Of a stretch of 20,911 bases of DNA, positions 1-6,758 are shown piece after piece (position 1 is the stretch's first letter; every line of letters begins with the position of its first letter). The notes beneath the pieces are model-generated. The model had not been told where the DNA came from, made no database searches, and was given only the letters and a program-made list of their open reading frames with translations. This stretch comes from Clostridium sp. CAG:594 (GTDB lineage: Bacteria; Bacillota_I; Bacilli_A; RF39; UBA660). The translations under genes and the position numbers were made by a program. The stretch is taken from NCBI GenBank assembly GCA_000434835.1, contig FR881477.1, forward strand, positions 1 to 20,911, written 5' to 3'.

Positions 1-1
1 T

Positions 2-370
2 TTTGACATAGTAAATAAAGGAACGGTTGATGCAGTTGTATCAAACTATAATTTTAGTCATGGTTATAACAAATGTATTGGCTCAAGAGAAGGTAGTGCT
101 GGATGGGAAGATTGTAAAGTTTGGGATTTAGATAACAGTGGCACTGTAAATGCAAGTGATAAAATAAAATATATGAAACTTTTTGATTACAACATATACT
201 ATGTTGATGGTGGAAAAAAGCTTGCTTCAAAAGATACATTAAACGCTGGAGAAACAAAACACATGAAACTTGTTATAGAATATAAAGATACTGCAACGGA
301 GTTACCAGAGAATAATATAACTTTAACTTCATCTGATCCGATAACAATTACTTATGAGCAAAAAGATTAA
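2..370 (+). CDS. TasA-like secreted protein with calcium loop, C-terminal 122 residues (gene cut by window edge)
   Basis: The reading frame is open from base 2 to the TAA at 368-370; the 5' part lies outside the window. It aligns by eye with the C-terminal half of the protein at 17124: FDIVNKGTVDA here matches FDLVNNGSIEA there, and the ending is TITYEQKD against TLTFEQK. Residues 42-53 of the visible part (bases 125-160) read DLDNSGTVNASD, which fits a dockerin/EF-hand calcium loop (acidic or polar at 1, 3, 5, Gly at 6, Asp at 12). Two cysteines, residues 25 and 38, precede the loop and could form a disulfide. Related genes in this window have a SipW-type signal peptide, so this one probably did too. 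It likely acts at the cell surface as a matrix or fibre-like protein; the function is not known. An internal ATG at 173 is not a start. Confidence 0.8.
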   Translation, partial: FDIVNKGTVDAVVSNYNFSHGYNKCIGSREGSAGWEDCKVWDLDNSGTVNASDKIKYMKLFDYNIYYVDGGKKLASKDTLNAGETKHMKLVIEYKDTATELPENNITLTSSDPITITYEQKD

Positions 371-375
371 AAAAA

Positions 376-409
376 TAAATACCAGATCTAATCATCTTGG
401 TATTTTTTA
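376..409. terminator. Bidirectional rho-independent terminator
   Basis: ATACCAGAT (379-387) pairs with ATCTTGGTAT (394-403, one bulged T), followed by a T-run on the plus strand and, read the other way, by A/T-rich sequence. It ends the surface-protein gene on its left and overlaps the stop codon of sigK (388-390) on its right, so it serves two convergent genes. Confidence 0.75.
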
Positions 410-1092
410 TTTCTTATAAATTCTCTAAGTATTTTAGTTAAAGCTCTCTTTTCTATTCTAGATACATAGCTTCTTGATATTCCAAATTCTTTAGCTATTT
501 CTTTTTGAGTTTTTTCTTTTGTGTTAAATAGACCATATCTTTTGATTATTATATCTTTTTCTCTATCTGTTAAAATGTTTATATACTTATATAATAATTT
601 TATATTATCTTGAAGATCAATATCTTTTATATAATCTGGATTAGGTGTTTTTAAAATATCTAAAAACGATATTTCATTTCCATCCTTATCAAAACCTACT
701 GATTCATTTATACTTATGTTTTTTTGATTTTTTTTATCACTTCTAAAATACATTAATATTTCGTTTTCTATGCATCTTGCAGCATAAGTTGTAAGCCTTG
801 TTCCGTTTTTATTGGAAAACGTATCTATTCCTTTTATTAATCCAATGGTTCCAATACTTATTAAATCATCAATGTCATTTTTACCATTGTCATACTTTTT
901 TACGATATGTGCAACTAACCTTAAATTGTGTTCAACTAATTTATTTCTTGCGTTTTTATCTTTATTTAACATTTGCCTTATTAATTTTTCTTCTTCTTCC
1001 TTTTTTAATGGGTCCGGAAAAGTCTTGCTTCCGTAGCTACCCATTCCAATTATTAATCCTTTAATAATTTCTGTTATAATGCTTAAAAACAA
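388..1092 (-). CDS. sigK: Sporulation sigma factor SigK, made as a pro-protein
   Basis: Late mother-cell sigma factor of sporulation; directs RNA polymerase to coat, cortex and germination genes. Sigma-70 region 2 (EHNLRLVAHIVKKY, then DLISIGTIGLIKGID and TYAARCIENEILMYFR) and region 4 (EKTQKEIAKEFGISRSYVSR) match SigK more closely than SigE. I chose TTG at 1092: AGGAG at 1105-1101 sits 8 bases upstream. The product is then 234 residues, close to Bacillus SigK. A TTG at 1134 is in frame but overlaps the putative sigma-E promoter and lacks such a site. The first ~20 residues are hydrophobic and end in GMGS-YGSKTFPDPL, which parallels the SpoIVFB cleavage region (FLVS-YVKNNAFPQPL) of Bacillus pro-SigK. 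The gene is uninterrupted (no skin-type element). The protease SpoIVFB and the downstream regulator GerE are both in this window. Confidence 0.93.
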   Translation of the reverse strand: MFLSIITEIIKGLIIGMGSYGSKTFPDPLKKEEEEKLIRQMLNKDKNARNKLVEHNLRLVAHIVKKYDNGKNDIDDLISIGTIGLIKGIDTFSNKNGTRLTTYAARCIENEILMYFRSDKKNQKNISINESVGFDKDGNEISFLDILKTPNPDYIKDIDLQDNIKLLYKYINILTDREKDIIIKRYGLFNTKEKTQKEIAKEFGISRSYVSRIEKRALTKILREFIRNKKYQDD

Positions 1093-1110
1093 ATTTATCA
1101 CTCCTGGTAA

Positions 1111-1140
1111 ATTATATGAAAAAATATTAATCAAATATGT
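1111..1140 (-). promoter_or_regulatory. Putative sigma-E promoter of sigK
   Basis: On the minus strand: ACATATT (1140-1134), 15 bases, CATATAAT (1118-1111). The sigma-E consensus is roughly kmATATT, 14-15 bases, CATACAnT. In Bacillus sigK is indeed first switched on by sigma-E. A weak point: the expected start of transcription, near 1104, falls at the ribosome binding site, giving a very short leader. Confidence 0.5.
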
Positions 1141-1230
1141 TATAATAAAAAAGATAAATGAACATATAAATATTCTAAATAAAGCATAAATAACTAATTA
1201 TTTAAAAATAATAGAAGGGAAGGCGTATTA

Positions 1231-2130
1231 ATGTTTAATATAAGTTTTAATTTTGATTTGTTTAATAACTACTATTATTTTTATGAAAGATTAGTTGTTT
1301 TAACATTTTCGTTAATACCAACTTTAATATTAGTAGGTTTTGTTTTATATAGTGATAGAAAAAATAAAGAACCAGTAAGAAACATCGTAATATGTTTATT
1401 ATCAGGTATTTTGTCGGTAGCACTTTCTGGGTATTTAGAACAACTTGTAATGCCTTATATAGGAAATAATACTATTCTTACATATATATTTGCATTTATA
1501 GAAGAAATATCTAAAATGGCTATATTTTTCTTGTTTGTGTTTGATAATAAATATTATGATGATATGTATGATGGTCTAGTTTATATGATGCTTATAGCAC
1601 TTTCTTTTGCTGGTTTAGAAAATGTTATGTATGCTTTTTCAGAAAGTACTATTCAAGAGAGCATAAGTTTATCTATTATGAGAGATATTACAACTATTCC
1701 ATTACACGTAATATGTGGAATTATAATAGGATATTTCTTAAGTTTATCAAGCTTTTCTAAAAATAAGGAAAGAAAATACATTAATATTTTATTAGCATTA
1801 TTACTTTCTGCTGCACTTCATGGTACGTTTAATAGTTTAATGAACTTATTAGGAAGTTTAAATATTAATTATGATAGTTCAGTACAAGTAATTTTATTTG
1901 AAGCATTACCACTTATATTAATAATGGTAGCGTTATTTGTAGTTGCAGTTAAATTTATAAAGAAAAACATAAAACTTAATGAAGTATATATGGAAAATAA
2001 AGAGTATGACACAAAACATAAATATTTAATGACGTATGACGAATATATGAATAGTAATGATAGAAGGCGTAGAGTAGATACGTATAATAAAATAAGTATC
2101 AAAGAAAAAATAACAAAGGAGGAAAATTAA
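1231..2130 (+). CDS. prsW: PrsW-family intramembrane metalloprotease
   Basis: Predicted polytopic membrane protease of the PrsW/CAAX-protease type, which cuts membrane-bound regulators; in Bacillus PrsW makes the first cut in the anti-sigma factor RsiW. The 299 residues hold the family's polar residues inside hydrophobic segments: EE91-92 with K95 (IEEISKM), E130-N131 (FAGLENVMYA), H159 (PLHVICG) and H197 (ALHGTFNS). About seven or eight membrane helices are visible, ending in a charged cytoplasmic tail. GAAGGGAAGG lies ahead of the ATG. The stop overlaps the yqeG start (TAATG at 2128-2132), so the two are probably translationally coupled. No RsiW-like anti-sigma gene is in the window, so its substrate here is unknown. 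No clear promoter was seen in 1141-1230, the gap from sigK. Confidence 0.85.
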   Translation: MFNISFNFDLFNNYYYFYERLVVLTFSLIPTLILVGFVLYSDRKNKEPVRNIVICLLSGILSVALSGYLEQLVMPYIGNNTILTYIFAFIEEISKMAIFFLFVFDNKYYDDMYDGLVYMMLIALSFAGLENVMYAFSESTIQESISLSIMRDITTIPLHVICGIIIGYFLSLSSFSKNKERKYINILLALLLSAALHGTFNSLMNLLGSLNINYDSSVQVILFEALPLILIMVALFVVAVKFIKKNIKLNEVYMENKEYDTKHKYLMTYDEYMNSNDRRRRVDTYNKISIKEKITKEEN

Positions 2131-2651
2131 TGCTAAAAAGATTTTTACCTGATATGTATCAAGAAAACATATTTAAAATTAATTATAAAAAGTTAAAAAA
2201 ACAAGGCATAAAGTGCTTATTATTTGATCTTGATAATACTATTTCTCCTGCTAAAGAAGTGGTTTTGGAAAATAAGACTAAAAAGCTTTTTGATTCTCTT
2301 AAGAAGGACTTTAAGATAATTTTATTCTCAAATAATTTTCCTAAGAGGGTAAGTAAGTTTGGATCGTTTTATGATGTTGATATAGCATGTATTTCACTTA
2401 AACCATTCTCATTTAAATATAGATATATATTAAATAAATATAAACTTAAAAAAAGTGAGGTAGCATCCATTGGGGATCAATTATTAACAGATATAAATGG
2501 AGGTAATAAAATGGGTATTACAACAATACTTGTTAATCCTGTAAGCGAAATAGATGAAACAGAAACATGGCTTAATAGACAAATTGAAAAAGCTATTTTT
2601 AAAAAGTTTGAATCTAAAAATCTCTTAATTAGAGGTAAGTATTATGACTAA
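2130..2651 (+). CDS. yqeG: YqeG-family HAD-superfamily phosphatase
   Basis: Predicted cytoplasmic phosphatase, HAD superfamily subfamily IIIA; natural substrate unclear in this family. All HAD motifs are present in 173 residues: motif I FDLDNT (D33 nucleophile, D35), motif II ILFSNN (Ser), a conserved Lys in SLKPFSFKY, and motif III GDQLLTDINGGN. Length and order match the Bacillus family. It begins inside the prsW stop codon and its end overlaps yqeH by 8 bases. The pair yqeG-yqeH is conserved next to each other in many Firmicutes, where it leads an operon with other ribosome and NAD genes; those followers (aroE, yhbY, nadD) are absent here, where yqeH is the last gene. Confidence 0.93.
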   Translation: MLKRFLPDMYQENIFKINYKKLKKQGIKCLLFDLDNTISPAKEVVLENKTKKLFDSLKKDFKIILFSNNFPKRVSKFGSFYDVDIACISLKPFSFKYRYILNKYKLKKSEVASIGDQLLTDINGGNKMGITTILVNPVSEIDETETWLNRQIEKAIFKKFESKNLLIRGKYYD

Positions 2652-3654
2652 GAAGTGTTTAGGATGCGGTGCGTTATTTCAAATTGAAGATCCTAAAAAA
2701 GCAGGCTTTATCGAAAAGGAAAACTTTGATAAAGCGGTAATATGCAAAAGATGCTTTAGAATTAAGAACTATGGAGATTATGAAGTTATAAATAAAGATA
2801 TAAAAGATTACGAAAAAATATTTGATGAAATATCAAAAAGACGTGATCTAATACTTTTTCTATGTGATATATTTACGCTTGATGAAAGTTTAAATTACAT
2901 TAATAAGTTAAACGGAAAAGTAATTTTAGTTATAACAAAAAAGGATTTACTTCCTAAGTCTGTTAAAGAATATAAACTAATTAATTATATTAAGAAGAAT
3001 TATAATTTAAATATTGTAGATATAATATTTGTAAGTAGCAATAAAAATTATAATATTGATCTTTTATATAATTTAGTTAACAAGCGTAAAGTAAGCAATA
3101 ACGTTTATTTGGTTGGTAATACAAATGCAGGAAAATCAACGCTTATAAATGCTTTAATTAAATCATATGGAAAAAATGATTCTTTTATAACGACAAGTAG
3201 TCTTCCTGCTACCACAATAGATTTAATAGAAGTTAAGTTAAATGATGGTTTAACTTTAGTTGATACTCCGGGCTTAGTAAGTCCTAATAATTATTTGACT
3301 AATTTAAGTTTAAAAGAAGTTAAAAAAATTCTTCCTAAGGTGGAGATAAAACCAAGGACATATCAAATGAAACCTAATCAGTCTTTGTTAATAGGAGATT
3401 ATGCAAGAATAGATTATTTATCAGATGAAAAAAATAGTTTTACTATTTACTTATCAAATAACATAAAAGTCGATAGAATAAATTTAAATACAAACGATAT
3501 ATTAAGAGATTTAAAATTAACAAGTTTTAACTTAAAAAGAAACAAAGATATAGTTATAAATGGTTTATTATTTTGTAAGATAACAAATGATGCTAAAGTT
3601 AATGTTTATGCAAAAGATGGTGCAAAGGTATTTGAAAGAGATAATTTAATTTAA
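2644..3654 (+). CDS. yqeH: Ribosome-biogenesis GTPase YqeH (circularly permuted)
   Basis: GTPase needed for small-subunit (30S) assembly in Bacillus. The N-terminal zinc finger has four cysteines (C5, C8, C34, C37; CLGC and CKRC). The GTPase motifs come in permuted order: G4 TKKD near residue 100, G5-like VSS, then G1 GNTNAGKST near 157-165 and G3 DTPG near 204. This order (G4-G5-G1-G2-G3) defines the YqeH/YlqF/RsgA group. The C-terminal ~100 residues form the family's extra RNA-binding region. At 336 residues it is slightly shorter than Bacillus YqeH. The start overlaps yqeG; AGAGGT provides the binding site. No clear hairpin terminator follows; a T-rich stretch (3660-3680) does. Confidence 0.94.
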   Translation: MTKKCLGCGALFQIEDPKKAGFIEKENFDKAVICKRCFRIKNYGDYEVINKDIKDYEKIFDEISKRRDLILFLCDIFTLDESLNYINKLNGKVILVITKKDLLPKSVKEYKLINYIKKNYNLNIVDIIFVSSNKNYNIDLLYNLVNKRKVSNNVYLVGNTNAGKSTLINALIKSYGKNDSFITTSSLPATTIDLIEVKLNDGLTLVDTPGLVSPNNYLTNLSLKEVKKILPKVEIKPRTYQMKPNQSLLIGDYARIDYLSDEKNSFTIYLSNNIKVDRINLNTNDILRDLKLTSFNLKRNKDIVINGLLFCKITNDAKVNVYAKDGAKVFERDNLI

Positions 3655-3726
3655 TTTAATTGTCTTTTTTATTTTTTATGAACTTTACATTTTATTTCCA
3701 CAGTTAAAAAAATTAAAAGTGTAAAC

Positions 3727-3755
3727 TTGACGGTGTTATTGAAATTTGTTATTAT
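3727..3755 (+). promoter_or_regulatory. Sigma-A promoter of the TasA-like gene at 3785
   Basis: TTGACG (3727-3732), 17 bases, TATTAT (3750-3755), about 29 bases ahead of the ATG. The layout TTGAC(G/C)-17-TATTAT is the same as at the paralogue's promoter (16998-17026), but here the spacer is ordinary AT-rich sequence with no G-run. Confidence 0.8.
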
Positions 3756-3784
3756 GAACTTATATAATAAAGGGGAAGATAATA

Positions 3785-4432
3785 ATGGAAAAAACAAGAA
3801 AAGTAAAGATAATAAGTTTATGTGCTTTATTAGCTGCGGTTTTAGGACTTACGGTTGCGTTTGCGTCACTTTCACAAATGCTTACGATTAATGGAAGTGC
3901 AAATGTTAATGCAGCAACTTGGAACATACACTTTAAAAATAATATAGAAACAAGTACTACGGGAACAGCGAAAATAATAACTAAACCAACTTTAGATGAT
4001 AAAACATTAAGTATAAAAAATTTTGAAGTTTCTTTAACTAAACCTGGAGATATTGCGGTACTTATGGTCGATATAATAAATGATGGAACAATTGATGCAA
4101 AAATTGGTAATAAGATAATTAATGGGTACGAAATACCAGTTGATATAGATGATGTAGGTTTGAAAAAATATATTGATCTTATATATGAAGAGGCAGATTT
4201 TGATGGTGATGGGGTTACAACAAAAGAGGAAAAACAAAAAGCATATGAACTCATAGGACCTATTTATGAAGAGACTGGATCTGTTTTATCTGCAAATGAT
4301 GAGGAAATTTTATATGCGGGACGTGAGTTGCACGAATTGGTAGCGTTTAAATATCTTGAAAATGCTACAGAATTACCAAAAGGAAATGTTAAGATTAAGT
4401 TTAATATACAATATACTTTTATGCAACGTTAA
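3785..4432 (+). CDS. TasA-like secreted protein with internal EF-hand
   Basis: Predicted secreted or surface protein of 215 residues. The signal peptide (positively charged MEKTRKVK, hydrophobic 9-27) followed by LSQMLTINGSANVNAATW resembles SipW-dependent signals of the TasA/camelysin type. A beta-rich domain with the motif LTKPGD-x6-VDIINDGTIDAKI follows; similar KPGD...N-G motifs occur in TasA-like proteins. Residues 138-149, DFDGDGVTTKEE, are a perfect EF-hand loop (D1, D3, D5, G6, E12) flanked by helix-like stretches, which suggests calcium binding. Unlike its relatives at 2 and 17124 it has no cysteine pair before the loop. No LPxTG-type anchor is present, so the nearby sortase is probably not involved. 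It has its own promoter. The SipW peptidase itself is not in the window. Function unknown; membership in TasA proper is uncertain. Confidence 0.82.
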   Translation: MEKTRKVKIISLCALLAAVLGLTVAFASLSQMLTINGSANVNAATWNIHFKNNIETSTTGTAKIITKPTLDDKTLSIKNFEVSLTKPGDIAVLMVDIINDGTIDAKIGNKIINGYEIPVDIDDVGLKKYIDLIYEEADFDGDGVTTKEEKQKAYELIGPIYEETGSVLSANDEEILYAGRELHELVAFKYLENATELPKGNVKIKFNIQYTFMQR

Positions 4433-4442
4433 TCAGTTTGAT

Positions 4443-4474
4443 TATATTTTAAATGCTTACTTTATTAAAATATA
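4443..4474. repeat. AT-only inverted repeat after the TasA-like gene
   Basis: TATATTTTAA (4443-4452) and TTAAAATATA (4465-4474) are a perfect 10-base inverted repeat with a 12-base loop, starting 11 bases after the stop at 4432. There is no T-run, so it is not a standard terminator; it could protect the 3' end of the mRNA or be a remnant. Confidence 0.45.
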
Positions 4475-4591
4475 ACCCATAAATAAATTGTAAGGTTGTT
4501 TAAACTTGACGTGATGATTTAATATTAATGAGATAAAGTAAGATAGCATTTTGAGACTATAAGCAAATTTGTAAGTAATGAGAAAGTAATA

Positions 4592-4750
4592 ATGGAAAAA
4601 GAAAGAAAAGTAAAAATAATAAGTTTATGTGCTTTATTAGTTGCGGTTTTAGGACTTACGGTTACATTCGCGTTGCTTTCACAAATGCTTACGATTAATG
4701 GAAATGTAAAAATTAATGTAAATATGCAATATATATTCGCTCAATATTAA
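4592..4750 (+). pseudogene. Internally deleted copy of the TasA-like gene (52 codons, frame intact)
   Basis: The frame runs from ATG at 4592 to TAA at 4750 and codes for 52 residues. Residues 1-37 repeat the signal peptide and LTING start of the gene at 3785 almost exactly; the remainder, GNVKINVNMQYIFAQY, matches that protein's last strand, GNVKIKFNIQYTFMQR. The whole central domain with the EF-hand is missing, and the join keeps the frame. Short shared sequences (GGAA...AATGTTAA) at both ends suggest deletion by microhomology. The region ahead also starts like the parent's promoter (TTTAAACTTGACG, 4499-4511), but no good -10 follows at 17 bases. It is either a decaying duplicate or a miniature secreted peptide; the poor promoter favours decay, while the intact frame and terminator leave expression possible. 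Confidence 0.75.
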
Positions 4751-4760
4751 TAAAAATAAT

Positions 4761-4786
4761 AAAAGAACCAATTTGGTTCTTTTTTT
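4761..4786 (+). terminator. Rho-independent terminator
   Basis: AAAGAACC, a short loop, and GGTTCTTTTTTT. The same AGAACC/GGTTCT stem ends the paralogue at 17814, which suggests terminator and gene were duplicated together. Confidence 0.85.
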
Positions 4787-4813
4787 CGACAGAATATTTA
4801 ATTAATTTATCTT
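4786..4813 (+). promoter_or_regulatory. Possible sigma-A promoter of the spoIIB-radC operon
   Basis: TCGACA (4786-4791), 16 bases, TATCTT (4808-4813). The -35 matches 5 of 6, the -10 only 4 of 6. If used, transcription starts near 4820 and the ATG at 4838, not the one at 4817, is the start. Confidence 0.4.
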
Positions 4814-4837
4814 ATTATGTATGTGGGTGATGAAATT

Positions 4838-5293
4838 ATGAAAAAAACTATTATATGGGTTTTATTTGCACTTTTATCAGGTGCATTACTTGGTAAGATA
4901 ACGTTTGATAGGTATGAAAAAATTGATACTAAAAACGTAATTAGTTACAACAATTATGTTTATATGCTTAAGTATGGTTCTTATAAAACAGTAGATGATA
5001 TGACAAACAAGATAACTAATATAGATAGGTATGTTTACATAACCGATGAAAATAAAACTACCGCTTATATTTCTATTTCAAAAACTAAAGAAAACTTAAA
5101 CAAAATAAAGAAAATTTATGATGCTAAAAAAATTAAAACCACAATTGCAAAAGTAAAAATAGATAATGATGAATTTATTCAAAATTTAAATGAATATGAA
5201 AAACTACTTAGTGCAACGGATGATGAGGCATCTCTTCTTATAATAGAAAGACAAATTTTATCTTGTTATGAAAGTGTGGTTCAAAATGATTAA
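4838..5293 (+). CDS. SPOR-domain-like membrane protein in the SpoIIB position
   Basis: Short bitopic membrane protein, 151 residues. Starting at ATG 4838 (GGTGATGAAATT ahead of it) gives MKK plus a single hydrophobic helix (WVLFALLSGALLG), so the bulk would lie outside the membrane. The segment from about residue 35 to 90 (YMLKYGSYKTVDDM...YVYITDENKTTAYISISKTKENLNKIKK) looks like a SPOR domain, which binds denuded peptidoglycan at division or engulfment septa. Bacillus has spoIIB, a SPOR protein of septal peptidoglycan dissolution, just upstream of maf-radC-mreBCD, and the order here agrees. SpoIIB is larger and begins with a cytoplasmic region absent here, so this is a reduced equivalent at best. 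It overlaps radC by 8 bases. Confidence 0.6.
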   Translation: MKKTIIWVLFALLSGALLGKITFDRYEKIDTKNVISYNNYVYMLKYGSYKTVDDMTNKITNIDRYVYITDENKTTAYISISKTKENLNKIKKIYDAKKIKTTIAKVKIDNDEFIQNLNEYEKLLSATDDEASLLIIERQILSCYESVVQND

Positions 5294-5984
5294 TAAAACT
5301 TTAATAAAAGATGTTCCAGAAGAAGAAAGACCAAGAGAAAGATTAGTTAAATATGGTGCTAAAAACTTATCTACCAGTGAACTTATTGCAATTATTTTAA
5401 AAACTGGGACTAAAGATTACTCATCAAAGTATTTAGCGGGTGAAGTATTAAAACTAGTAAATGATGTATCAGACTTAAAAAAACTTACTTTAAGTAAATT
5501 AATTAACATAAACGGAATAGGAGCTGTTAAAGCAATTGAGTTTTTAGCGGCCTTAGAACTTGGAAGAAGAGTTTATGATGAAAAACCTCTTGATAATAAT
5601 TTAAAGTGCAATAGCGCGGAAAAAATTTATAGACACTTTAGATCACTTTTAATGGATTCTAATCAAGAATATTTTTATTGCCTATATTTAAATCAGCAGA
5701 AGAAGTTAATTGATAAAAAGCTGTTATTTAAAGGTACATTAAACAAAAGTTTAGTTCATCCAAGAGAGATATTTAAAGGTGCTTATTTATCTTCTGCAGC
5801 ATATATAATATGCATTCATAACCATCCATCAGGGAATGTTATTCCATCTAATGAAGATATCATAATAACAGAAAACTTAGTTAAAATAGGTAAAATGCAA
5901 GGAATTCCAGTTATAGATCACATTATAATAGGAGACAATAATTACTATAGTTTTTATGAAAATGATTTAATAGGAAAGGAGTAG
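5286..5984 (+). CDS. radC: RadC family JAB1/MPN-domain protein
   Basis: RadC-family protein of 232 residues. N-terminal half: conserved EERPRERLVKYGAKNLSTSELIAIILKTG and a helix-hairpin-helix (LININGIGAVKAIEF). C-terminal half: JAB1/MPN metalloprotease-like motif with HNHPSGNVIPSNED (His-x-His plus Asp) and SLVHPREIFKGA. The historical link to DNA repair has been questioned, and the biochemical role of the family is unsettled. The start at 5286 aligns with relatives that begin a few residues before the EERPRE block; an ATG at 5268 would add six unconserved residues. It overlaps the preceding gene and is 3 bases from mreC, so the block is an operon. Confidence 0.94.
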   Translation: MINKTLIKDVPEEERPRERLVKYGAKNLSTSELIAIILKTGTKDYSSKYLAGEVLKLVNDVSDLKKLTLSKLININGIGAVKAIEFLAALELGRRVYDEKPLDNNLKCNSAEKIYRHFRSLLMDSNQEYFYCLYLNQQKKLIDKKLLFKGTLNKSLVHPREIFKGAYLSSAAYIICIHNHPSGNVIPSNEDIIITENLVKIGKMQGIPVIDHIIIGDNNYYSFYENDLIGKE

Positions 5985-5987
5985 AAG

Positions 5988-6758
5988 ATGAACGTAAACT
6001 TAAAAAACGTAAAAAGAAAGGTAATATTTATAATTGTTATATCCATTTTTGTTATTTATTTTTCACTTGCATGTGCCCTTTCTGACAGAAGGTATTTATA
6101 TATAGAAAGTGCCTTTAAAACAGTAATATCAAAAATAAATGAATTTTTTATTAATAACTCTTATAGTCTTAATAATTATAGTAGTAACATAACTAATTCT
6201 AAGGTAAAGTATTTGGAAAAAGAAAATGATAATTTAAGAAAAATAGTAGGATTAAAAGAAAAGAAAGAAAATTATATATTTTCAGAAGTTACAAGTCACG
6301 TTGCATTAGAAAGTGCTAGATTAACAATTAATAATGGATATAAGTCTGGTATTAAAAATGATCTTCCGGTAATTAATGAAGAAGGATTAGTTGGCTTTAT
6401 TTCAAAGACAGGTAAATACGTAAGTGAAATAACTTTAATAACTAGCATTAATAAAGATAATATGCTTCCTGTATTTATTAATTCAAACGAAAATGAATTA
6501 TTTGGAATGTTAAGTAGTTATGATGCTAAAAAAGGCTTATTTAAAGTAACTGGAATAACTAATAAAGATAGCGTGAATAATGGGGATAGTGTAACTTTAT
6601 CAGGATATGATAATAATTTATATAAAGGTATATATGTTGGGCGTGTCGTAAAAGAAGAATTAAGTAATTATGGGATATCTAAAACAATCTGGGTTAAATC
6701 AGGAGTAAACTTTGATGATATTTTGTTTGTAGGAGTAATAAGAGGTGATTTAAAATGA
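5988..6758 (+). CDS. mreC: Rod-shape-determining protein MreC
   Basis: Bitopic membrane scaffold of the elongation complex for lateral cell-wall synthesis, working with MreD, RodA and PBP2. The 256 residues show a membrane helix at about 12-32, a coiled coil around 72-92 (KYLEKENDNLRKIVGLKEKK) and the beta-barrel part with typical MreC strings (PVINEEGLVGFISKTGKYVSEITLITS; GDSVTLSGYDNNLYKGIYVGRV). AAAGGAG precedes the ATG and overlaps the radC stop. The stop is TGA at 6756-6758, overlapping the mreD start as ATGA. In Bacillus mreB lies between radC and mreC; here it does not, so MreB must be elsewhere or absent. Confidence 0.92.
   Translation: MNVNLKNVKRKVIFIIVISIFVIYFSLACALSDRRYLYIESAFKTVISKINEFFINNSYSLNNYSSNITNSKVKYLEKENDNLRKIVGLKEKKENYIFSEVTSHVALESARLTINNGYKSGIKNDLPVINEEGLVGFISKTGKYVSEITLITSINKDNMLPVFINSNENELFGMLSSYDAKKGLFKVTGITNKDSVNNGDSVTLSGYDNNLYKGIYVGRVVKEELSNYGISKTIWVKSGVNFDDILFVGVIRGDLK

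Noticed and set aside
388..1134. Longer SigK starting from TTG at 1134
   Set aside because: No binding site at that start; it overlaps the putative promoter, and the shorter form matches Bacillus pro-SigK in length and motif.
3785..4432. TasA-like proteins as substrates of the sortase at 14812
   Set aside because: They end in plain beta-strands without LPxTG-like motif, hydrophobic segment or basic tail.
6756..6758. Possible use of genetic code 4 (TGA as Trp), as in Mollicutes
   Set aside because: TGA ends mreC where expected and overlaps the mreD start; conserved Trp residues (TrmB PWPKK, for example) are TGG.
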